Below, in pieces: positions 21,076-32,745 of a stretch of DNA of 64,000 bases. Each line of letters begins with the position of its first letter. The first letter of the stretch is position 1. Position numbers and translations under genes: made by a program. This DNA is from Macrophomina tecta (taxonomy: Eukaryota > Ascomycota > Dothideomycetes > Botryosphaeriales > Botryosphaeriaceae). The stretch is from the NCBI GenBank assembly GCA_024180945.1, contig JAKSGN010000023.1, forward strand, positions 1,240,001 through 1,304,000, written 5' to 3'. The notes beneath the pieces were generated by a model that saw only the letters and a program-made list of their open reading frames with translations, had not been told where the DNA came from and made no database searches.

Positions 21076-22312
21076 CTAAGAGGAATAAGAGGAATAGGAG
21101 GGGGAGAAGGTGGATGAAGCAGTCTGCCATGGAACGGGACCCTTGAATGGAGTCGTGAAATAACCGGGACCTTGGTTGACCTTCCAGAGAGGATCGAAAA
21201 TGTCCTTAACTTCCTTGATAATTGACAGGGCAGCCGCCTCGGCTTCTACAAGTCCGACTCTCTCCATAGCCGATCGGATTTCACCAACATCAAACCCATT
21301 CTGATTAGCTGCGCGTAGTCCTGTCTGTAGGCCCCGCTCAATCTTTTGTAGTCCTAGGAGAGACGGAAGGATAGCGTCTGCCCGCACATGCCTCAATTTG
21401 TGGAGAGATTCGAGACAATCGTAAAAGTCGAGATGTGTCGCGTCCGCCAGGATGAAGCCTCTGTCACTGTCCAAAAAGACCTGTCTGTAGAAAATTTGGG
21501 CTCCCAAAGCATCAAGAGGCTCCACAAAGTCAGAAAGACGTTTCAGGACTCTGTCCCTAGCACTGTATACTTCATCATAAAACTTTTCAGTTTACTCAAA
21601 GACAAAGCTCCCTGGACGCCCTTTTTATTTCTTTGCGAAACTTCCAGAGCCGCCCAGAAACGTGCATGGCCGCTGAAGTAAAGAGCGCCTGGTGCTTCAA
21701 ATGGTACGCAACCTGGATTAGAAGGCAGGGGTGGTCCAAGTAGACGTTACAGTCAAGGTTGGGGGTAAAAATCCTCCCAATGAACGCATCGCCCACTTCG
21801 GAAGTGCACCCATAGGCGGCAATCTTCTTAGCGACACCAACGATAAAGGTTGATCTCTCTGACCGCAAGTTATGGGTATATTGGAGTGGCGAGCACATGA
21901 CGCCCAGTACGACTTCGTGGACTTCGCAAGCCTGGATAGCGGAATCACTCTAGTTGATCCTCTGCGATAGCGGTTTCGTCGTGTCCCGAGCATTGATGGT
22001 AATCATGTCAGGATCTTGAACGTTCAGTGGAGTGTCGAGAAATGGGAAGAGGAATGTGTTCACCACCTTTGGTAATAATTTCCATTCTGCAACGTCATTG
22101 ACATTATTTCCAGGCATAACAGCAAATTGCTGCGGGAACTGATCTTCGGAAAATTCGGCAAAGTGTATAGAGTTATCTCGCAAGTCTTTCTTGCGAAACC
22201 TTAGACTTCGCAGGCCAAGTAAAATAAGTACTTCAGCCTCATCGATAAGTGGTGGGGTTGAATCCATAAGCCGCCTTCGTTTGCGGCCTCTGGCACCCGT
22301 AGAATTTACCAT
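21076..22312 (-). pseudogene. BTB-like fungal protein, interrupted
   Basis: From ATG 22312 the frame runs with one in-frame TAG near 21950 (read as CAG to TAG) on to about 21596, then shifts near 21580 into a frame ending at 21076. Conserved-looking stretches are KVVNTFLFPFLDTPLNVQDP, CEVHEVVLGVMCSPLQYT and KKIAAYGCTSEVGDAFIGRI then LIQVAYHLKHQALFTSAAMH. The alternation of 'x-A-x-K-Y-x-C' and 'A-Y-x-L' helices resembles the C-terminal part of fungal BTB/POZ proteins; this is a weak family call. The TAG fits RIP-type mutation. A short intron at the shift was considered, but no donor/acceptor pair of normal length closes the frame. Confidence 0.5.
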
Positions 22313-23752
22313 CTTTCGTCAAGACCCGGAAGACGGAGCACGGCGTTTGGGGGGCATACTACAATGACCTGACAAAAGTCTGCGCACGCCGTTTAGCGAA
22401 GTGATCACCCTCCTAACCCATTAAACTCCTACTTCTCAAGGCAACGTATAAAGGCGAACCTAAAGCCTTCTTATGAGAGAATAATGGCCGTAGAAAAAGG
22501 CTATGACGTTAGAAAATCAAAATATTGCTTTATATAATGAAGATTCCTAAATATTTCAAAAATTAGAAATTGAGACTTATTCTTCTATTTGCATTTTTAG
22601 CTACTTAAATATCACTTTTACTATCGAGAAGGTCTACATGCTTCTAGATAATTAAATAAAACCTAATATGTAGCGTGGATATGTAGTAGTAATAAGTAGT
22701 TATCAGATAGTGCTCATAGAAAGTAAGAGGATGGCCAAAATTTACTTCTTCCCATTCAAATTCGCTAAAATATTTACGTCCGAAAGTAAACTAAGTCCCA
22801 TACTAATAACCACGGAATATTGTAACACAATATTTATATAGAAGGAGCTGATTTAATAAGTATAGGGACCCTTATGATTTGTTCTCTTGCATACGTTGAG
22901 ATGCGACGTTGCGAAGTCGGCCATTTTCGGTGTAAAACGGCCGAGTACGCAGACTTCTGTCCTAGTACTGTAGAACCAAAAATAAAAGCCCTAAAGCTAA
23001 GGATGAGCGAAGCAATGTGGAAACCGCGGTGTATTGGGAGCGAGCTTGTTTTTTTTTTTTTTTTTTTTTTGAGTGGTAGGCCAAAAGCTTACGAACTTGG
23101 TGATTCCAAGTCATGGTATTTGTAATGTACATACACCCGAGTTTGAGTCAAGAAATCAATTGCAGATGGTCCACCACGGGACCCCTGCTACGCCGCATGA
23201 AAGAATAGCGGTGAATGACGATCAATATCCGCGTAATTCCTTCGGGCCGTCTATGTGCATATTGTACAACAGGCCGCTTCATAGGCTCGGTTCTGTCAGG
23301 TGGAGCTCTCGGTCCCGCGGGCCCAAGACCTAGGGCAGGCGGACTCGGGCGCGTCGGATAGCGCTCACAGATGTCAGCGTACACGGCATAGTGCGCGCAC
23401 ATGCTGGCATGCATTAATATGGTTCCCCGATTCCAAGTTGTCGATCACATCGTTAAGTGCTGGGTGACGGTTGCCTCGGACACAGATCGTCAGAGCAACG
23501 GCAAGTCCCATCGCGGGCCGTTAGAGCTACGGAATTTCCCGGCGCAGGTCAATGGAAAACCACGCAGCGGCATATCGGGCGCAGCACCCCACGCCGGGGG
23601 GATCACAGTCGTGGCGGAGTTCGATAGAATTGGCAGGTGTACTTGTTCATAGCCATCAACTCCACACCGCTCTGTTAGCGAACCAAGCAATAAATTGGCT
23701 ATTTGACAGCGCTACCGCAAACCAGGATTTGCAGCCTATTCATGCCCTGACG
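22313..23752. other. AT-rich intergenic region
   Basis: Positions 22490-22870 are strongly AT-rich without long frames. A run of 22 T lies at 23049-23070. The 23073-23690 ORFs on both strands overlap and look like chance. The 5' region of the gene starting at 23753 lies at the right side. Confidence 0.5.
23049..23070. repeat. poly-T homopolymer, 22 bases
   Basis: Uninterrupted T run between GAGCTTG and GAGTGG. No retroposon body could be identified next to it. Confidence 0.9.
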
Positions 23753-25404
23753 ATGGAATTCAAAATTCACCTTAATCTAGACGGTAAGTACGAGGTCAAG
23801 GATGCTTCAGACATCTTTAATCTTTCCTACAAGGAGCGAGACGGCTTAGACGATGCGGCCCGGAAAATTTTGACAGTCATTAAGGATGCATCGCAGCTCG
23901 AGGAAGTCAAAAGAGAGGTTTTGCGGAGGAAGAGCACTTACAATAATGGCGAAAGGATGAAGAATAGCAACGTTCGCCCATTGAGCAAGATGGTCCACCG
24001 CTTCGATGCTTCAATGCCGCCATCATGCAATGCACCATTAAAGGTAAAGGCATTCGTGATTGGATCAATACAAGAAAGCGAATGGCAGAAGATCGAACGC
24101 TGCGAGAAAATACAAAACGACGTATTCTGGTGCTGGGCCGAAAAGTATCTGCACGACGTCGCCCAACCCGCAGACGATTGGCTAGAAAAACTCAAGAAAG
24201 CAGCATGGAATAAGGAGTTCCGAAGCTCAGCAAACGTTCGTCAATTGGACAAAGGTTGGTTTGATATTGTTCGTTGCGTCATTTTTGACTGTTAATTGTC
24301 GCAGAAATCCAGGAAGAACTGCTCAGCAGATCCAACGATGGCAGAGTTGAAGGATGGTCGTCTCCAACAGCCTCACTCGTCACAGCACGAGAAGAATGGG
24401 GCAACGGTCCGGGAAGAACGTTCGGCGAAACTCCTGCGCCTAAGCAGTGGCATGTATCCCCTCTACCGCCATCCGCATCCCCAACATCCTCTGTTGGAGT
24501 TCTGCCGGCGCGATCGGGATTACTGCCGAACAAAAGACGCCGAATTGAAGACGATGGCGACGACGAACGCCTACAACGGAATCAGAGCCGGGACGGCCAG
24601 GATCCGCTGGCGTTACATCAACAAGGTTTGCACAGGATGCAGCGTTCCCGCATGCAATGGGTTACTCACGACTTTTCGGCAGACACGGGCGGCATGGTCG
24701 CAGTTGTGGCGGATCACGCCAACGTTGGCAACGCCACGTCACCGGATCAAAATCTCTGGCAATACTTGCGGACGTCGGCCGTGGCCTCTCCTTGCGAAAG
24801 CGCAGAGCGGCCTGCACCAGCGCGCCCGGCCTCTGCAACCCAGCCCATAGTACAGTATCAGACTATCCAGACTCCAGTAGGTCCGCCGCAAGCTGCCCAG
24901 ATGGAATTGGGTCAAACACAGACGCCCAGCACGGCTGCGCGAGCCGACCGGATGGGCGGTCTGACGTCTACGATGGTACAGCAGCCTATCGTAGTGACAA
25001 CTCACCCGGGGAGTAGCCCGCCTGCACCAGAGCTCCATCACCTGTCAGGGGAAGAAGTAAGCGCAAGTTCGGCGGAAAGCCCACTCCCGGCATCGCGGGC
25101 TGCCGTTCTTATGGGTGCACAAGCCGGCTTATATCCCGAAGCTCTCTTGGGCAGAAGATCTACAGCCGCACTTGATGGCAAGACGAGATATACTCAGGGC
25201 TCCCTGATGGATTCTATTGGTACCCAAATAGCTGAAACCAGTGTGTCGAATAGAATACAGGAGGGCGGATACGCGGCCGCGAACGAAGGAAGGGTTGTGG
25301 GTGCTGAAAGAAGCAGCTCAGCAAACGCCAACCACGTCAGCCAAGCGGATGAGAGACATTTCATCTATTGGAATGAAATGTGGTCTGGTGCGGATTATCA
25401 GTAG
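23753..25404 (+). CDS. two-exon gene of unknown function, 533 residues
   Basis: Exons 23753-24254 and 24305-25404 join in frame across a 50-base intron (GTTGGT donor, GACTGTTAAT branch-like, CGCAG acceptor). The first exon encodes a helical, charged ~167-residue N-terminus (MEFKIHLNLDGKYEV, RDGLDDAARKILTVIKDASQ, FWCWAEKYLHDVAQ). The second encodes a long Pro/Ser/Gln-rich probably disordered region with a basic cluster NKRRRIEDDGDD (candidate nuclear signal), ending QADERHFIYWNEMW. An upstream in-frame ATG at 23552 exists but its translation looks non-coding. I do not recognise the family. The 3' end overlaps the convergent gene by 44 bases. Confidence 0.72.
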
Positions 25405-25913
25405 CGGCAGTGCTTACGGAGTAGAATTCCCAATCATATTCTCCCATAGGCCCTTGGAATTCCAAGATAGTCCCGGCCTCAGTCTCATCTGCGCTGGGAA
25501 TGATGACGGCGAGACCCCCTCCCGACACCTGTTCCATGCTACCGTGTTTGCGGACATAGATTTGCTTGCCGTCTGGTACGAAGCAAACGGATATAATTTT
25601 CACCTCCTGCGGTGACTTGGTCGATGGGTCAGGCAAAGGCGGATTCAGAATGATATCTGCATTTTTGGGACCCGTCTTGGGAGGCTGGTCGAGGGAAAGG
25701 TGTGTAGCGAAAGGATGCTTTAGTTGCACTGGCGCGCGCACGAGATTGGGAAGCTGCTCATGCTTGGAATTGTCAGCTCCGTGTCCAAGATGCAGCCGCT
25801 CGACGTCAATTCCCACGCACAAATCCTAAGTGGTGGGCAGCTTCTGCTATCAGTTCTTGCCTCGTGCGGCTTCGAGGGGTATCGTTATTGACGAAAGTGA
25901 ATCGGGGGTACAT
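25361..25913 (-). CDS. small paralogous family protein, 161 residues (copy 1)
   Basis: Exons 25913-25821 and 25753-25361 join in phase 0 across a 67-base intron (GTGCGT donor, GAGCTGAC branch, GAGCAG acceptor). Exon 1 starts MYPRFTFVNNDTP and ends EAAHHLGF. Exon 2 contains PKNADIILNPPLP, VKIISVCFVPDGKQ and LEFQGPMGEYDWEFY. The gene at 43549-44048 has the same order of motifs (MPPSYTIV..EAARRLGI; LPKNANVILESPK; TVIAFQSSNAADYAWAWY) and the same intron position and phase, so the two are true paralogues. The second half alternates short hydrophobic strands, suggesting a beta-rich domain. Function unknown. It overlaps the 3' end of the convergent upstream gene. Confidence 0.75.
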
Positions 25914-26675
25914 CGCATGATGATGTGGATTCACCGCCAGATGTCTCGAGATGCGAGGGCGACGGCCGGAGCCGGAAATAGCTTGTTCCTTTCTGATTGC
26001 CAAGCCGGCACGTTTCACTCTTGCTGCCGTTTCGACTTATCGGCGACCGCACCGTCCACGGCCCAACTTCTCTCCACCTCCTCATTCCACTGTTACCGCA
26101 CGGCTACTTCCTCCCCCGCCATCCACTACCGTCCTGCACCGCTGTCCCCACCGCCACCTTCGTATGGGTATCTTGGTCTGGGATGAGCGTGGACAAGCGG
26201 TCGCGCTTTCGAACCCTTTCCTCAATCTGGTTATAGACTAGATCTTGCCACTAGCAATATTGTCGGACTCGAGTGATTTTAAGCAGGCAGAAAGTGCACA
26301 AATCATTGAGGGCAAGGATGGCACGGCATAGGAAGAATGGATATTGGCTACATGACCATATTGCCGTTCATTGCTCCATCGGAAACACGGGAAATCAAGG
26401 GTTAGCTACAACCTTCCACCGAACAGAAAGAGAGCCATCGTGCAATACACAGCCTTCTGGTCGTAGAAAGCCCGTTTCAACCCTCTCGACAGTCGTAGCC
26501 GCCGAGTGCAGATCCATCAAGTAGTCGGCCAAGAGTGTCAAAGCGTTGGACGTTTTCGCTCCAGGAATGTTGCTCCTGGTTGTTTATCGCGCCGCAACCA
26601 CCTTTGTACATATGATCCAAATCAAGCTCAGGCGCCATGTTTTCGAAATGGGCGGTTGCCGGGCTAGATGATAGG
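25914..26675. other. intergenic, no supported gene
   Basis: ORFs at 25951-26524 are short, overlap on both strands and lack motifs. The region upstream of 25913 probably contains the promoter of the minus-strand gene. Confidence 0.4.
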
Positions 26676-27185
26676 TTAGCTTAGGCGCATGCTAGAGAAA
26701 ATAAGCGTCAACGACGGATGGGTAAACCTTCCTGTGAAACCGCGCTGAAGAGAGGAACGGGCGCGAAGAGTCCGCACAACGGCGAGGTAGCGTTGGACAG
26801 GCTGTAGCGAGACATCACCTAGCGCGAAGTGCCACCGCAGCGACGGCCCGCTGTGCCGCACACATCCGCAGCTACGGAGTTCTCCAGAGGCATAGAAGGA
26901 GGCGGCGAGGCAGCTTAAGCGGGTGTAACCCGAAGAATTAGGTCGTTGTGGGTTTCTCTGCAACATCACCGGCATCTCCGGATGACCGTCGAGGTGAATG
27001 AGCGATTCAGGCGCCTGCGGGTTGACATCCCTGAACTCCCGCATCCAGTAGATAAAGCTGCTTTCGTCGGCTATCTTGACCAGCTTGGTTTGGGGAATAA
27101 GAGAGACTGGTTCATTTCCGCGAGCTCTGTGCGCGATACTAGGCTTGCCGACATAACGGACCTGGACGATAGGCGGTGGCACCAT
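26676..27185 (-). CDS. unknown protein, 169 residues
   Basis: The open frame starts at ATG 27185. Its first ~90 residues look protein-like (LIPQTKLVKIADESSFIYWM, ESLIHLDGHPEMPVML), and the remainder is Arg/Ser-rich and could be read past a missed splice site. The phrase ADE..FIYW also occurs at the C-terminus of the 23753-25404 protein, which may be chance or a shared module. No known family. Confidence 0.45.
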   Translation of the reverse strand: MVPPPIVQVRYVGKPSIAHRARGNEPVSLIPQTKLVKIADESSFIYWMREFRDVNPQAPESLIHLDGHPEMPVMLQRNPQRPNSSGYTRLSCLAASFYASGELRSCGCVRHSGPSLRWHFALGDVSLQPVQRYLAVVRTLRARSSLQRGFTGRFTHPSLTLIFSSMRLS

Positions 27186-29177
27186 CTTCCTGGCTAATTG
27201 TTAGCCATGGCCGAGCGGGCCCATCACTTCTCGGCCGCCCACCACATCTAGACTGCCCAATCATTTTTAAGCGCCACGTCATATTTGAGCCTCCTGGAAT
27301 CCTCAATGTTATCCCTCTGTTTGCCCAAACACTTCTCCCTCAAATCCCGCCCTCCGCCTTACTCCCTATCTGCGGCTCCGTTCCCCTACTCAGTGGCCTT
27401 GAAAATGCTTCTCACACTTACCTCACACCAAGTCCCTTCATCCCGTACCTCCGGAAGTCCTGACGGAGTTCGAATAAACTACATCTCCAGGCCATCTCAG
27501 AGGCTTTGCCGCACGGCTCACTCTTCTATCTCGCAGGTACGTATTATCCTCGTCTGCGAGGGCCTTCGCACACTATTAATACACAACACAGAGACATAAG
27601 CTGCGGCGGTCTCACTGTTCCAGCACACGACCGGTATCGGCACCTAAGGGATCAGACGGTGGGACAAAATCCAGGGTGTCCAGTCCGGAAAGCCTTTCTC
27701 TTTTGAACAGGCGGATCGACCAACTGGAGAAGAGGATGCTTGTAACAGATATCCGGACCATGAAGCTTCTAAGAAAGGTTGAAACCTACCTAAAGAGGAA
27801 GATGGCCAATCCTACGGCATCAGAATCCGAATGACCTAAGTCGGCTAGTAAGCTAATATAAGAGATTATAAATGCATAGGCATTAAAAACATGATTTAGC
27901 TACTATAGTTTCGTCGAACGTCTCTGTAGGCCTTATCGCATGTTTTTATTGCTCTGTGTTGACCAACAGAACCTTGTCGCTTCCTGCACTGTATTGATGT
28001 TGATTATAACACGCCGCTGGAAAGACCGGACACACTCTGAGAGACAGCCAGCACTTGGAGGCCACTCGACCGCTAGGTCTCCGCGTCGGTTACATCCGTA
28101 AGCTCCATTTCACTGTGAAATGAAGCAAGTAGCCTGTAAGTGCTCCAATAGCGATCCACAGTGGTACGGGATCACGGTCATGCGTGTCTTCCGCAGCAGG
28201 AAGGCCGCGTTCGTCCCTTTTCTGGACGCTTGCGTGTCACCGACTCCGCGGGATTCGAGTCCAATGTACCGCTTCGACGCGATATCGATGAGCAGGTAGA
28301 GCCCTGTACTCCGGCGCTAGCACTGGTACGCTGAGTAGCCGGGCCATTCACGGACCAGCGTACTAAGAATGGAACAAGGACCCTAACATACTTACGATAG
28401 GCTGAAATCCCAGCGGTATGAGTGCTTGTGGAAACAAGTAGTGTGTCCGCTTGAGCACACCCGTCCAGGCCACTTCTTCCGAAGCGACGCGAGATGACGA
28501 GATGCACGTCTTGTCGCTTGTGGGAGTCGCCTCTATGCAACTATTATAGAATGATCAGTCTGGCTGTTTGGTTTTGTATAACAGTAAGTGGGATTAGGGC
28601 AATCTAAGGCTCATATGGTAAAGGATGGTTAAGTGAATAGTGAGTATCTATTGATAAGACAGAAAGGCGAAAGTAGAAATCCCGCCAGCGAAGTTCAAGG
28701 TCGTCGCCATAGCTGAATAGGTGAAGTGAACTAAACAGGTGGAAAACGGATCAAAAGTCGATGATCCCGTATGTGGATATAGCAGGTCAGTCATTGTTCC
28801 TAAACCACAAGGGCCTGCATGTCAGGCATTCGCCTTCAATTGATCAGTGTGCTGCAATGAATTCTGGGTTGGATGACTTCTAGCCCCATACGGAGCGGTC
28901 CTCCGCTTTCGCGATAGCCCAGCCATTCTCTGGACACCTGATCTTGCCAGCTATAAGCCGAGTTCCCTGCAATCATCCTGTCCAGAGAATTCTACATTCC
29001 CGTATCTCTGCTGTTGCCTTGATGTTGTCGGAGCCTGTGCTTCCCGAGTTGTTAAAGAAGACGTGAAGAACGGCGAAGGTTCAGTAGGAGATGATGAGAA
29101 GGACCAACTCTGAAGCTGTTTGGAAGCGATGATGATTCGTATGCTACATAGTTTCTCATAGTTGATAAGCGTATTAC
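27186..29177. other. no supported gene
   Basis: Pyrimidine-rich stretches at 27240-27480 look promoter-like. A 120-codon minus-strand ORF at 28178-28540 has no motif and low plausibility. The remainder lacks long frames. Confidence 0.4.
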
Positions 29178-30168
29178 TTATTCGATGTCGCTTGCAAATA
29201 GCGCTTCAGTGAAGTCGAAAAGTTGCTTCATATGATGCTGCACACGGTCAAGATGATAAAGCATCATTCGATAATCCATCCCCATCTTCTCCTGGCGTTC
29301 TATCATATCATCCAGGGCTCTCTCATGCCGGAAACCCTCTCGGGTGCACATGCAATGTTCAGTTTGGACCAAGGGGACGTTGGCTTTTTCTGACGGTAAC
29401 AAGTCAGACAATGCAGGGTCTTGATCCAGTCGTGACAGCTCATCTGATGGAATTACTCCAGCAGCCTTGCAGTGGGCTGGTGCGACTAGTCTCTAGAATT
29501 GCATCTTAATAAAGTTTTCTTAAGGATCATTTGCGATGACATACTTTTTTTATCGTAGCCCGAATTTCATCTTCGGGACCGGATGCCTTAAGTTTGTGCT
29601 TCTGTCTAGCAGAACGACCGGAGGGACTCATTCCTAGGCTATTTATTGAATTGGATGTCTTTTTCGGAGACACATAGGCATGGCCAGCTTCATTGACAAG
29701 AAGCTCGAGTTCGGATCCCCTGCTATAGTCTGCATCCCGGCATGCTTTGAAAAACGAAAGGTCTTTTGGTGCATTCATTGAAGGGCTATCAGATCGCATC
29801 GTGAGTCTTCGTGGCGAGACAGTCGATATCATGCCCTCGTCCTGATCCAGATATCCGAAAGGAGCATCCCGCTGAGGCAGAAAAGTCGATTTCTCATTGG
29901 AACAGCTAAGTGGAGAAGAGGGGAAGCTTCCCGATGATGGTGGCGTGGAGGTCTCCCCGCGATCTGGAGAGAAGATAGCTGGAAGTGGTGTCGCTGGTGC
30001 AAGTACGTCCCAAGGATCATCCAAACCCGTGGAAAAATCAGTAGTAAGTATAGATTCAGTAGAGAATAGGAAGGCAAAAAAGTCATCCGTCGTCTCAGGA
30101 GTCGGATTCTATCATGTGTTAGCGTTGAATTCGAATTGGGGAAGGGTTGTCTTCACATTAATATCCAT
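29178..30168 (-). CDS. three-exon gene of unknown function, 296 residues
   Basis: Exons 30168-30157 (only MDIN), 30108-29545 and 29492-29178 join in phase 0. Intron 1 is 48 bases (GTGAAG donor, CGCTAAC branch, TAG acceptor); intron 2 is 52 bases (GTATGT donor, TTCTAG acceptor). The middle of the protein is Ser/Pro-rich with a basic patch (SARQKHKLK). The C-terminal ~80 residues are helical and rich in Met/His (ALDDMIERQEKMGMDYRMML), likely a coiled coil. Unrecognised; acidic/aromatic N-terminus and C-terminal helix would suit a regulatory protein, but that is a guess. Confidence 0.72.
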
Positions 30169-30343
30169 GGCTTAGACCTCACAGTAAGACAATTGTTATT
30201 CAGAAGCGTTTGGAGACGAGTCTCAAGGTGCGCGAGAGAGCAACCTTTTAAGGGGGTCAAATCGGGAGCCCACGAAGAATAGTCGAAGTGAATCTTGTCA
30301 TTTTTGCACGAATCATGCTGCTGGCTCCGTGGCTGGGCAATAA

Positions 30344-30747
30344 TTATGCCGAATCCACCTGAGCGTCCCCACCGACTGTTTCGCACGTATTTTCTTTCAA
30401 AGCTGTCTGAGAACCATCATTCTTGTCCCTCCGTTTGCTAATCAATGATCCCGCTCGCCCCAACCAGTCGTCGCCGTACGTCCGCATGAGCTCATCGGTC
30501 TCCGCAACCGCTGCGTATAGTGATGCGTCGGCACCCCTTGCGCTTTCATACAATTTTGGTACCTGAGCTCGTAGATCTAAAATTTCTTCGTAGCACTCTA
30601 AATTTTTAGGGTCCGTCGCCAGTCCTGCCTTCTTGCACCACGAAAGGAGGTATGCAAAGAAGGCTTTGAGATCTGGTGAGGGTAACAATGTGGGTGTCGG
30701 AAATGCCGTTGAGCGCCGTGATATTCGCAAATTTGGAATCGGGCTTT
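30344..30747 (-). CDS. 3' part of an unknown gene
   Basis: The frame from about 30747 to 30344 encodes PNLRISRRST then DLKAFFAYLLSWCKKAGLAT and LRAQVPKLYESARGAD, mostly helical. A TTTAG acceptor at 30748-30750 preceded by GTTAAC suggests an upstream intron, but I could not place exon 1. A competing frame beginning MDTLTFRKPDSKFAN (from about 30768) overlaps it. Confidence 0.45.
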
Positions 30748-31123
30748 CTAAAGGTTAACGTATCCATGATCCTGTCTGGCTTAGAATGAGATCTGCAGTG
30801 AATCAACACAAAATATTTGGATTTCCAAGTGAATAAATATGCGTAAACGACCCGCGCTGAGCTGGAACGTCTCCCCTGTCAATTTGTCCTTGTTCATCGG
30901 TCCGTCTCTGCTATCTTCTCTCACAGGATGGCTTCGTCTCATAAATGTGGGACGAGCAATGCATTATGCTTACTGTGGAAGTACACAATTACTATAACAC
31001 TTTTATGATGTCATCAATTTGTGAGATGGAGACACAAGTCCACTTCAGGCAGTGGGTCTCCGTATCATTCATTAGATGACTTTATTAATGTAGATCATGT
31101 AGAGTGGACAATTTGCACACAAT

Positions 31124-31377
31124 TCAAGCTTGCGCGATTGGTTCCAGATCTTCCTCCAATGATGTACTTGAAAAGCAGTAAATGAGGTAACTAGTAGGCA
31201 TTTTTTTTAACACCACACTGGGTATGCGAGAGCCCTGGAAAGACGAAAGAGAAGTTTCACGCTCTATTTTGATCTTGTATACCGGTCGAAAACCGCACGG
31301 GTTTCTGACTTCGCATGCGAGAGCCTTTACCGGCACAGATATGTTCCGAGTACCAGCTCCGGTGGAGAGTATGCTAG
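31124..31377 (-). CDS. 3' exons of an unknown small gene
   Basis: Two exons, 31377-31283 and 31234-31124, are separated by a 48-base intron with GTATAC donor and a clear CTTTCGTCTTTCCAG acceptor. The encoded peptide contains SILSTGAGTRNISVPVK, ALACEVRNPCGFRP and ends EEDLEPIAQA. A CCAG acceptor just before 31377 suggests at least one more exon upstream. Confidence 0.45.
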
Positions 31378-31391
31378 CTGGTCGTTCATGT

Positions 31392-32745
31392 TAGAATTGG
31401 CAGTCGCTTTCTCAAGAATCAGATCTATCGTGAGTCTAGTTCTATCTCGTTCTTAAAGTCGTAACGCCCGGTCCGGAAAGCTACCAGGGCAGCTCTCATC
31501 CAACACACGATAAGCAACGCAAGTATTCCTAAGGGAAGGGATGCCGAATGTAAAATTTCTGATCAAAATGGCGGGTCTACTATGCCTGCACGCTCTGATG
31601 CACTAGGTCTCGATCGCTTTTTGAAGAATGCTAGTCATGGGCGCTACATGGCTGTGGCTTCTTCCGGCATGGCTCGACGGCGATGCGAGAAGGAGTTCGA
31701 GACAGGAAAGCCGTAGCTACTGGTCTAGAACTGACCAGCGGTGGAGCGTTGAATGCGTGAGGCCATATCTGTCCATCGGCGCTGATTCCATCTTTCGGCC
31801 TTGGTTTCTCATGACAGAATATGTGCCGCGCCGGTGCGCTGTACCAGCTCTAGATCAACCTTGCATTCTCGATGTCGACACGACAGTGACGATCGCAGGT
31901 CCCAAAGAGCCGGGCAGGGAATTTTGTTAGCCAAGTCTTCCAAGATTGGACCTTTGAGACGATTGAAAGACCTAGACTGAGCAGATTGGCGATCTTGACA
32001 TGCTATCGGCAAGCATCAGTCGGACTGATCCGCACAACTCAGCCCTCCAGCCCAGACGGATGCAAAGATGCATGCATCTGCAACGTGGTGCTTACACCGC
32101 ACTCCTGCATGTATGCCAGCATGATCCATACAAAAATTATGCAAACATCATGCCAATCCAAAAGCGTTGGCGCCAGTGAAGCACAAAGAGTCGAGGAGAA
32201 CCCGGAGAATGGGAAAATAATTGCGGCAAGTAAACCTGCCGCACGTTGCAGGGCTGGTACTGTGAGTGGCTCGTCGGGGCGAAGTAGCAGGCAGAGACTT
32301 GTTCCGTGTCTCATGGACATATTAATCTCGCAAATCACGCATTCAAACCCCACAGGAAGCAAGTTCTGTCTATCTGCGTTGCGTAATGTTCTCGCTTTGA
32401 AATCCTGCGACAGAAAGACACAAACAGAGGGAATACCCAACGAAAGCAGACTTCCGGCGTGACCTGGACGGCACGTACTGTCAAGTAGTTTACGGCGGAG
32501 AGTCAGTTCGATGGCAGCATCAACCGTGAGAGAGCGTATGTAAAGGGGTGGCAATGGTTTGTGGTATGGGATAGACCCAAAGTGTCCTTCAGATACCACT
32601 TCTATGGTTTATTAGGGGGAATGGCGAGCCTTGCTGACTGAGCACCCCAAATGAGGGGAGTACGAAGGCTGCACCATATACATATATATCGAGACAGTTA
32701 AATTTACACAACAGATTCTCCGACTGCACAGGATGAGACTCTTGT
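31392..32745. other. no clearly supported gene
   Basis: A 186-codon minus-strand ORF at 32039-32599 is hydrophobic near its C-terminus, and plus-strand ORFs overlap it at 31986-32462. Neither has family motifs or consistent splice sites. An ORF at 31628-31930 is equally uncertain. Confidence 0.35.

Noticed and set aside
23049..23070. Poly-T as the tail of a reverse-strand retroposon (LINE or SINE)
   Set aside because: No reverse transcriptase, SINE promoter boxes or target duplication could be seen beside it.
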